From Frateuria sp. Soil773 (GTDB lineage: Bacteria > Pseudomonadota > Gammaproteobacteria > Xanthomonadales > Rhodanobacteraceae), in NCBI RefSeq assembly GCF_001428405.1, contig NZ_LMSL01000040.1:150122-214121 (forward strand): a stretch of 64,000 nucleotides of DNA, read 5' to 3'. A model generated the notes under the pieces. It was given only the letters and a program-made list of their open reading frames with translations, was not told where the DNA came from and ran no database searches. Positions within the stretch are counted from its first letter, which is position 1, and every line of letters begins with the position of its first letter. This document shows positions 38,701-41,700 of this stretch, piece after piece. Both the position numbers and the translations under genes were made by a program.

Positions 38701-41700
38701 GCATGGCGATCCCGCCGACGGCCGACAGCCTGTCGCTGCAGATTTCGACCACCGCCACGCAGCCGGGCACCACGTTGCAGGTGCAATGGATTCCGCAGGT
38801 CGATGGCAAGGACGGCACCTCTGCGATCACGCTCGGCACCATCGCGCTGAACGATCCGAGCTATGCCGACGGGGGCTTCCGCACCCAGGTGATCAGCGGC
38901 CTGCAGGGCAAGCTGGGCATCGACCAGATGCAGGGACGGCTGCGCTTCGTGGTAGTCAACGCCGGCGAGCCGGCAGGCATTGCCGGCGACCTGGTGCGTC
39001 TGGACAACCTGCGTTTCCTCAAGGCGCAGGCACCGGTGGCACACGCCATATCGCTGGCCAGCGCCGTGCCGGCGGGCACCACCGCGGAGGCAACGGCGAC
39101 CGGCTCGGATACGAGCGGCCACTACACCATGGTCCTGCCCCAGGCCGGCGAGTCCTTGCCGCAGGCCGCGGTCAACCCGACGTTGTCCAACGGCGGCTTC
39201 ATCGACGGATCCGGCTGGACGACCACTGGCCAGGCGACTCTGGGCAACGGCTCGGCCACGCTGGGTGAGACGGCGTTCGCGCAAAGCCGTGTCGGCCAGT
39301 CTTTCGTGGTCGGTGCGAACGACAGCTTCCTCAGCTTCACCGTCTCCAACATCTACCTGCAGAACCCCGGCGACATGCCGGAGGATGCCTTCGAGGTGGC
39401 GCTGGTCGACGCCTCCACCGGCAAGGCCATGGGCAACACCATCGCCCTGGGCGGTACGCAAGACTTGCTCAATCTGCAGGGCGACGGCACGGCCTTCCTC
39501 GCGCAAGGCATCAGTTGCGTCACGAATGCCGACGGCAGCCGCACCTACCTGGTCGACCTGCGCGGCATCGCCGCCGGCACGGCGGTGAACCTGTCGTTCG
39601 ACCTGATCGGCTTCGGCCCTGCCGGCAGCCACGTCACCGTCAGCGACGTGGCCCTGATGGGCCTGCCGCAGGCCAACGACGACCAGGCGCAGGGCCTGGA
39701 GGACGGCGCGGTCGATGTCGACGTGCTGGGCAACGACGTCAACGCCATCGGCGCCACGCCGACCATCGTCGCCGGCCCCGCGCATGGCACGCTTACGCTC
39801 AACGCCGACGGCAGCTTCACCTACGTGCCGGATGCGCTGTTCTACGGCAGCGACAGCTTCAGCTACCTGCTCGACAACGGCAAGGCGCAGTCCAACGTCG
39901 CCAAGGTCAGCCTCGCCATCGCGCACGTGAACCATGCACCGGGCGCGAGCGGCCTGGCGGTGACGCTGCAGGAGGACGGCAGCGCGATCGTCGACCTGGG
40001 CCAGCTCGCCTCCGACGTGGATGGCGACGCCCTCACCTGCCGCATCGTCGGCCAGCCGCAGCACGGCTCGCTGACGCAGAACGCGGACGGCACCTACACC
40101 TACGTGCCGGATGCGCTGTTCTACGGCGACGACAGCTTCACCTACGTGGCAAACGACGGCGCCGCCGATTCGGCGCCGGCTACCGTCAGCCTTGCGGTGA
40201 CCCACGTCAACCACGCGCCGGTCGTGGTCGACGCCCAGGTGCATACGCTGGAGGAGCAGCCGTTGAGCGGCCAGGTGACGAGCTACGGCACCGACGTGGA
40301 CGGCGATCCGCTGACCGCCATGCTGGTCGACGGCCCGCAGCACGGTTCGCTCACCTTCAACGCCGACGGCAGCTTCACCTACGTGCCGGACGCGCTCTAC
40401 CGCGGCACCGACAGCTTCAGCTACCGGTTGAGCGACGGCCAGCTCGCCTCGGGCGTGGCGACGGTCACCATCACCATGGACCCGGTGAACCACGTGCCGA
40501 CTGCCGCCGACCTGGATGCCACCGTGGCCGAGGATGGCGTGCTGGCGATCGATCCGCGCAGCGGCGCCACCGACGTCGATGGCGATGCGCTCGCCGTGGT
40601 GATCGTGAGCGGCCCGCAGCACGGCGTGCTCACCCGCCTGGCCGACGGCAGCTACCAGTACGTGCCGGATGCGCTGTATCGCGGCGACGACAGCTTCACC
40701 TACAAGGTGAATGACGGCACGGCGGATTCGAACGTCGCCACGGTGAGGATCACCGTGACACCCGTCAACCATGCGCCCACTGTCGCCGATACCGACGCCA
40801 CGGTGGCCGAGGACGGTTCCGTCGTCGTCGATCCGCTCCGCAACGCGGTCGACGTGGACGGCGATCCCTTGTCGGTGGTGATCGTCGACGGGCCGAGCCA
40901 CGGCAGCCTCACCCGGAACGCCGACGGCAGCTTCACCTACGTGCCGGATGCGCTCTACCGCGGCAGCGACAGCTTCAGCTACAAGGTCAACGACGGCACG
41001 GTCGACTCCAACGTCGCCACTATCACCCTGACCGTCACGCCGGTGAACCATGCGCCGACGGCCGGCGACGGCAGCGCCACGGTGGCCGAGGACGGTTCCG
41101 TCGTCGTCGATCCGCTCCGCAACGCGAACGACGTGGACGGCGACCCGCTGTCGGCGGTGATCGTCAGCGGCCCCGCGCACGGCTCGCTGGTGCGCAATGC
41201 CGACGGCAGCTTCACCTACACGCCGACCACGTACTACGCCGGTGGCGACAGCTTCACCTACAAGGTGAACGACGGAGCGGCGGACTCGAACGTCGCCACC
41301 ATCGTGCTGACGGTGACCCCGGTGAACCACGCGCCGGTGGCGTTGAACGATACCGCCGCCACCGACCAGGGCGTGCCGGTGACCATCGATGTGCTGGCCA
41401 ACGACAGCGACATCGACAACAGCACGGGCGCCAACGCGGGCTCCGGCCGGGCCGGCAATGCCGGCCTCACGGCACGCATCGTCAGCCAGCCGGCCAACGG
41501 CACGCTCACGGTGAACGCGGACGGCACCCTCACCTACGTGCCGGATGCGGCCTTCAGCGGCATCGACGGCTTCAGCTACGTCGCCAACGACGGGATGGTG
41601 GATTCGGCGGTGGCCTCGGTGACCATCACCGTGCGTGCCACCAACCATGCGCCGGTCGCCAACGACGACGCGTTCGACGGCAGGCAGGGCCAGCCGCTGG

